This document shows positions 6,664 to 9,921 of a stretch of DNA of 9,921 bases, in pieces (position 1 is the stretch's first letter; each line of letters begins with the position of its first letter). The notes under the pieces are model-generated. The model had not been told where the DNA came from. It saw only the letters and a program-made list of their open reading frames with translations, and did not search any database. Source of the DNA: Flammeovirgaceae bacterium (GTDB lineage Bacteria; Bacteroidota; Bacteroidia; Cytophagales; MED-G16); NCBI GenBank assembly GCA_002697405.1, contig NZVP01000003.1:1-9921 (forward strand), given 5' to 3'. A program made the translations under genes and the position numbers.

Positions 6664-7884
6664 GTGGACGGCGATTCGGACTCCAAGCCCCGCCTGCTGG
6701 TGGTCAAGGGTACCTTCGAGCAATTCGGAGGCGCGGAGAGAGATTTGCTGAACAATTTGCAGGCTTGGCAAGAACACTTCGAAATCACCGTCACATCATT
6801 ACACTTGCCTCAAGAGGCACGCGACCTTTTGGAATCACTCGACATCTTATTTCTCACACCTGCCCTCCCTTGGAGGAAGCCGACTGGGGGTTGGGCCGAA
6901 TTCCGTGCATTGGCCTCTCGTCAAGCCTCCAATCGATGGTGGAACATGCTAGAGTTGACCGAGCAAGGTTTGCGCCTACATGATGTCCTGGCCACCAGCG
7001 ATGTTGTCCATTTGACCAGCGGAGTCGCGAGTTTGGAATTCAGCCAAATGATCCCCAAAGATTTGCCCGTTCATTATCACTGTTTAGAACCGCATCGTGG
7101 ATTGCATGAGGATGTATTACATCGAATGATTGATGGGGCACCAAAACAAAACCTAGCCTTGACAAAATTCCTGTTGGGCAAACAACGTCGCCGTGACATA
7201 TCGATGACCCATGATTTGGTCGATCGCTCAAATTCAGCGATTAGCGGGAACTCGCCATGGATTCAACAACGTATCAAATCGGTATACAATGAGGATTCAG
7301 GGCTCCTATGGCCCTCTGTCAATCTTGATGTGTGGAGTGGAGACTGCCCAGAACCTGAAATGCGTGTGGTTGCAATCGGTTCAGCCTCTTACGCCAAGGG
7401 TACCATGGATACCATCGACATGTTGTCTGGAACTGATTTGGTGTACCACCATGTGGGTGGGGGTTCAGATGAGGATTTGGCTAAACTTCAAGCACATGCC
7501 ACACAGAAAGGTGTCGAATTCGTGGTGGAGCCTCGACTCTCACAAGAAGCGTTGGTAGCATTGGTCAAAGGTTCTCTTGCAGTGGTATCTCTGGCAAGAA
7601 ATGAGCCGTTTGGCTTGACACCTATTGAGGCTCAAGCCGCTGGTACACCGGCATTGATGGTTGATGAGGGTGGTTATCAACACACGGTCGAAGATGGAGT
7701 TTCTGGAAGATTACTACCTAGGGATGACTGGCAAGCATGGCATGCTGCACTTGAGGAAGCAAAGGATGCCGAGAAACGTGCTGCATGGAGCAAAGCGGGT
7801 CAAGAAAGTATTGCTGAGATGGGGTTATGCCCCGAAGATCAAGCCAAAAACCTGAGTGAAATCGTATCGAAATTGCGAGATTAA
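6664..7884 (+). CDS. Glycosyltransferase, GT-B fold, family 4-like
   Basis: From the GTG at 6664 this encodes 406 residues. The first strand and loop, RLLVVKGTFEQFGGAERDLL (10-29), contain the GGAE motif common in the N-terminal lobe of group 1 glycosyltransferases. VHYHCLEPHRGLHED (136-150) resembles the YCHEP-R segment of that family. The C-terminal lobe has AIGSASYAKG (237-246), where the lysine usually contacting the donor diphosphate is kept but the common preceding arginine is not obvious. It also has the E-x7-E motif EPFGLTPIE (E314, E322), followed by AQAAGTPALMVDEGG. No membrane helix is seen. An ATG at 6496 would add 56 residues with no family character and would overlap the opposite gene by 118 bases; a GTG at 6658 is also possible. 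I prefer 6664 because of the TATA spacing and a GAGG eight bases upstream. It converges on the next gene with overlapping stops. Confidence 0.9.
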   Translation: MDGDSDSKPRLLVVKGTFEQFGGAERDLLNNLQAWQEHFEITVTSLHLPQEARDLLESLDILFLTPALPWRKPTGGWAEFRALASRQASNRWWNMLELTEQGLRLHDVLATSDVVHLTSGVASLEFSQMIPKDLPVHYHCLEPHRGLHEDVLHRMIDGAPKQNLALTKFLLGKQRRRDISMTHDLVDRSNSAISGNSPWIQQRIKSVYNEDSGLLWPSVNLDVWSGDCPEPEMRVVAIGSASYAKGTMDTIDMLSGTDLVYHHVGGGSDEDLAKLQAHATQKGVEFVVEPRLSQEALVALVKGSLAVVSLARNEPFGLTPIEAQAAGTPALMVDEGGYQHTVEDGVSGRLLPRDDWQAWHAALEEAKDAEKRAAWSKAGQESIAEMGLCPEDQAKNLSEIVSKLRD

Positions 7885-8459
7885 CTTCTCACCTTTTCAC
7901 CCTTGGGTTGGACGAAAATCACGACCAACAAGGCGATGAGTGAAAGTAGCGCTAACGTGATCGAGATTCCAAACGAAAGCGAAGGGGCAGATTCTAGATG
8001 AGGCCAAATTCCAATCAAGTCACCAACTGTTTCTCCACGGGTCATGAGACTACCAATGGAGCCAAGCATCGCTGCTGTTCCATATCCTAAGCCAACCAAA
8101 ACCGCATGGAAAATACTCATTTTCCGATTCTGCCACAATTCTAGGCCCAAAGTATAGCGACCATGAATGACGCCAATCCACAACCCCAAACACAGACCCG
8201 AGAGAAGCATTTTGTTGACCAGATATGGCGAGGAGGAAGCATCGCCTGCAGCGTTTCCAGTGAGGGCGACAATGGGGATACAACAGAGCGAAAAGATGGC
8301 AGAAAAATAGGCAGCAGAATCTAGACTTCGTAGGATATTTGCTCCGAATTTTTGCATAAATGATTCACCCAAGCACAGCATTGTTGCCAAGACAGAGAAG
8401 GTCATCGAACCGACCAGCAATTCGGTGCTGAATGCATGGAGTGTTGCAGCTGCGACCAT
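7881..8459 (-). CDS. Five-helix membrane protein of unknown function, histidines in helices
   Basis: With the ATG at 8459 this is a 192-residue integral membrane protein. Hydrophobic segments lie at about 5-30, 48-70, 81-105, 115-140 and 160-184, with a short basic C-terminal tail (KGEKVRS). His8 (LHAFSTELLVG), His99 (GVIHGRYTLG) and His118 (IFHAVLVG) fall in or at the ends of helices 1, 3 and 4. That is compatible with b-type heme binding, and the pattern faintly recalls DUF2231-type membrane proteins, but I cannot assign a family. The start at 8459 forms TGATG with the stop of the gene upstream and has GGGGGTGGA just before it; a start at 8513 would overlap that gene by 55 bases. The position immediately after the CGGSCH surface protein suggests the two act together. 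The 3' end overlaps the convergent glycosyltransferase stop by four bases. Confidence 0.75.
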   Translation of the reverse strand: MVAAATLHAFSTELLVGSMTFSVLATMLCLGESFMQKFGANILRSLDSAAYFSAIFSLCCIPIVALTGNAAGDASSSPYLVNKMLLSGLCLGLWIGVIHGRYTLGLELWQNRKMSIFHAVLVGLGYGTAAMLGSIGSLMTRGETVGDLIGIWPHLESAPSLSFGISITLALLSLIALLVVIFVQPKGEKVRS

Positions 8460-9577
8460 CACAATCCACCCCCGTAATTCTGCTGCAAATGATCGGGCCC
8501 GTAATGCAACCATTGCTCATCTGTCCAACCTTGAGGACGACGGGGATCATCAAGTGCCAATACTGTAGCGGCTTGTTGAGGAATCATCGGCTCAGGTACG
8601 CTTACGATGCTTGTTTGATCAGCAGAGATGAGTGCAGATTCAGGTTCATTCAGCATGGAAGAGGGGGTACGAGACATGCGTCTCTGCACAGAGATACAGA
8701 GAGCGATGCTGCCGAGCATCAATGCCAGCGATTGTAGGCGTACTGCGGACAGATTAGCTTCATAGGAATCCACTTCATTACTGACCACAATCCACCCTGT
8801 ACTCTCTGTGAATTCGTCGTTGCTCATGACCACACGGTAGGAGAGAGTGATGTCAGATAGTGCTGCAGGTAGCGTACTGACCCACATCTCTCCGTCTTGA
8901 GTAGCTGTAGAGAACATGATTGGACCCTCTGCAATTCTGTATTCAAGAGTGACATCGGTTGCATTGACCACGGGCATCGACAATTCTGATGATTCACCCA
9001 ATGGACGTGAATTGACCGGCTCCCAAGGCAACATCTGTGGTAGATTTTCTGGGATCGGTCCGACTGTCACATTGTATGCTGAGGATGTCTGCATTCTTGC
9101 GGCTCCCCCTCCACCGTGATGAACACCTGCGAATAGTTCGTGAATTCCTTCTGTTTCAGGTGCAAGCAGACTCCATGTGATGGTCGCCCCATCTTCTGCA
9201 TTGAGAACATAAGTTTCGACATAATTGGTCGAACCTCCCTCGCCATTGGACAAAATCGTCCAACCCGCGTCTTGTGGTGTATCGGATACCCCAAAGGTAT
9301 CGCTCAATAGGAAAACACCGACCATTGCACGACTAGACAATTCCATTTGAGACACGGTGATACTAATCGAAATTGGGCCACCTACGTAAGCAGAATCTCG
9401 GTCTTGGGAAAACGAAAGGACTGCAGATGATGGTTCGGATAGTCCGGGATCACCATGGCAAGAACCCCCACAAGCTGCATCCCGATTGGCGTCACCATTC
9501 CCTCCTGGATTGGCTGACAATGGGGGTACAAACAGCACCAAGAGGAGTAAACCTCCAATGATTAACGTGCGTCGCAT
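8459..9577 (-). CDS. Secreted, membrane-anchored protein with CGGSCH heme-like motif
   Basis: This 372-residue protein begins with a clear signal peptide (MRRTLIIGG, a hydrophobic run, then a likely cut near SA-NP at 22/23). NPGGNGDANRDAACGGSCHG follows directly, with Cys36, Cys40 and His41 in a CX3CH arrangement instead of the usual c-type heme CXXCH. Similar N-termini, with a small-residue stretch and then a C-x(2-4)-CH motif before a reelin-like or 'choice-of-anchor' beta domain, are known to me from bacterial surface proteins. A beta-sandwich-like domain (about 50-172) contains GVHHGGGG (151-158), whose histidines might be ligands. A second beta region spans about 185-270. One membrane helix (about 278-297) leads to a cytoplasmic tail ending in GWTDEQWLHYGPDHL. 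The start overlaps the upstream stop by one base (TAATG) and follows GGAGGGGAG. Surface localisation is firm; heme attachment is a hypothesis. Confidence 0.85.
   Translation of the reverse strand: MRRTLIIGGLLLLVLFVPPLSANPGGNGDANRDAACGGSCHGDPGLSEPSSAVLSFSQDRDSAYVGGPISISITVSQMELSSRAMVGVFLLSDTFGVSDTPQDAGWTILSNGEGGSTNYVETYVLNAEDGATITWSLLAPETEGIHELFAGVHHGGGGAARMQTSSAYNVTVGPIPENLPQMLPWEPVNSRPLGESSELSMPVVNATDVTLEYRIAEGPIMFSTATQDGEMWVSTLPAALSDITLSYRVVMSNDEFTESTGWIVVSNEVDSYEANLSAVRLQSLALMLGSIALCISVQRRMSRTPSSMLNEPESALISADQTSIVSVPEPMIPQQAATVLALDDPRRPQGWTDEQWLHYGPDHLQQNYGGGL
8465..8473 (-). promoter_or_regulatory. Ribosome-binding site supporting the start at 8459
   Basis: GGGGGTGGA on the minus strand lies five bases before the ATG at 8459, inside the last codons of the upstream gene (which end Tyr-Gly-Gly-Gly-Leu). 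It makes the TGATG-coupled start more likely than the longer frame from 8513. Confidence 0.5.
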
Positions 9578-9921
9578 TAAGCTCCCCTCCCAAAGAAGCG
9601 ATCCAAGAGTGCGGTTGCTATCGCACCGAAAATGAGTAAGAACGCAAAAAGAGATGTCATCGTGGTTCCCAATGCACTTTCACCTTCAGGCTCAACCGAT
9701 GGCATTTGAGAGACTTCGAGCGCAATGGTCACTGTATTGCTTGAAATTCGAGGATTGTGAACTTCACCAACATCGGCTGTAACCGCATAATGATAGGTTC
9801 CAACCAAATGCAATGGCTCAGACCAAGTTGTCGAATTGGTTTGAGCCACAGACTCAATTTCCAGCAAACCACTGGAATGAACAATTGGTTCGTGTGTGCG
9901 CCAGACGGTGAATGTCGTTGC
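9577..9921 (-). CDS. Ig-like surface protein with C-terminal membrane anchor, 5' end beyond window
   Basis: Only the last 114 codons are present; the frame is open to the right edge, so the start lies outside. The visible part begins ATTFTVWRTHEPIV. It includes a repeat-like beta segment (SEPLHLVGTYHYAVTADVGE) that resembles the last strands of an immunoglobulin- or fibronectin-type domain, including an alternating Thr-Val-Thr-Ile-Ala-Leu-Glu-Val strand. An acidic Pro/Glu spacer (MPSVEPEGESALG) precedes one C-terminal helix (about 25 residues, TTMTSLFAFLLIFGAIATAL) and a short basic end (LDRFFGRGA). This is the usual order of an archaeal surface protein with its ectodomain outside and its tail in the cytoplasm. 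An internal TTG at 9867 could be mistaken for a start, but no evidence supports it. The stop overlaps the next gene's ATG by one base, so it heads the operon portion seen here. Confidence 0.7.
   Translation of the reverse strand, partial: ATTFTVWRTHEPIVHSSGLLEIESVAQTNSTTWSEPLHLVGTYHYAVTADVGEVHNPRISSNTVTIALEVSQMPSVEPEGESALGTTMTSLFAFLLIFGAIATALLDRFFGRGA
9582..9590 (-). promoter_or_regulatory. Ribosome-binding site of the CGGSCH protein gene
   Basis: GGAGGGGAG on the minus strand ends four bases before the ATG at 9577 and lies within the last codons of the upstream gene (Gly-Arg-Gly-Ala). Together with the TAATG overlap it points to translationally coupled expression. Confidence 0.6.

Noticed and set aside
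7885..7915. T-rich stretches after the plus-strand glycosyltransferase stop as a terminator
   Set aside because: The longest T run there is only four bases and it lies within the opposing coding sequence, so it is too weak to call.
8460..8513. Start at 8513 for the five-helix membrane protein
   Set aside because: It would overlap the upstream gene by 55 bases. The ATG at 8459 gives a TGATG junction, has a G-rich ribosome site and starts just before helix 1.
9577..9867. Treating the right-edge gene as a complete 96-codon gene starting at a TTG
   Set aside because: The frame stays open for a further 18 codons to the window edge with beta-strand-like sequence, so it is the C-terminal part of a longer protein.
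1..9921. tRNA, rRNA, CRISPR arrays, insertion sequences, long repeats or attachment sites
   Set aside because: Reading through both strands I found no spaced direct repeats, transposase motifs, terminal inverted repeats or tRNA-like cloverleaf. Coding density leaves almost no room. A covariance-model scan would be needed to exclude small RNAs.

Overview
The window looks like a chromosomal segment of an uncultivated planktonic archaeon. My best guess is a Marine Group II euryarchaeote (Candidatus Poseidoniales), inferred from protein style and not from a marker gene. The supporting signs are: an archaeal pilin-like membrane segment; several acidic, serine/threonine-rich surface proteins with one membrane anchor; a short cytoplasmic tail motif (WTDEQWLHYG) that I recall from this group; TATA-like boxes about 26 bases upstream of leaderless starts; and strong Shine-Dalgarno sites on operon-internal genes. 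Coding density is near complete. There is no RNA gene, CRISPR array, insertion sequence or intergenic stretch above about 60 bases.

Left block (1-5443, all minus strand; transcription runs right to left). This is an ABC transporter operon: a LolD/MacB/YbbA-type ATPase (4721-5443), a 1068-residue permease with two FtsX units and about ten membrane segments (1518-4724), a second and different ATPase carrying a C-terminal zinc ribbon (529-1515), and a pilin-like membrane protein that runs off the left edge (1-492). ATGA or near-zero spacing and strong ribosome-binding sites tie the three ABC genes together. The arrangement suggests one fused permease working with two non-identical ATPases, acting on the cell envelope or on extracytoplasmic lipids, lipoproteins or peptides. 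The substrate cannot be read from the sequence.

Middle block (5498-7884). Two GT-B (family 4-like) glycosyltransferases are divergently oriented: minus strand 5498-6613 and plus strand 6664-7884. The 50-base gap between their preferred starts contains one TATA-like element centred about 26 bases from each start, as if one box served two leaderless transcripts. They probably build a surface glycan, such as an exopolysaccharide, an S-layer glycan or an N-glycan.

Right block (7881-9921, minus strand). This is an operon of secreted or membrane proteins linked by 1-base stop/start overlaps: the C-terminus of an Ig-like, tail-anchored surface protein (9577-9921, running off the right edge); a signal-peptide protein with a CGGSCH motif, a beta-rich ectodomain, one membrane anchor and a WTDEQW tail (8459-9577); and a five-helix membrane protein with histidines in or near its helices (7881-8459). 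A membrane-bound heme or redox module is a reasonable hypothesis for the last two. The block converges on the plus-strand glycosyltransferase, and the two stop codons share the palindrome TTAA.
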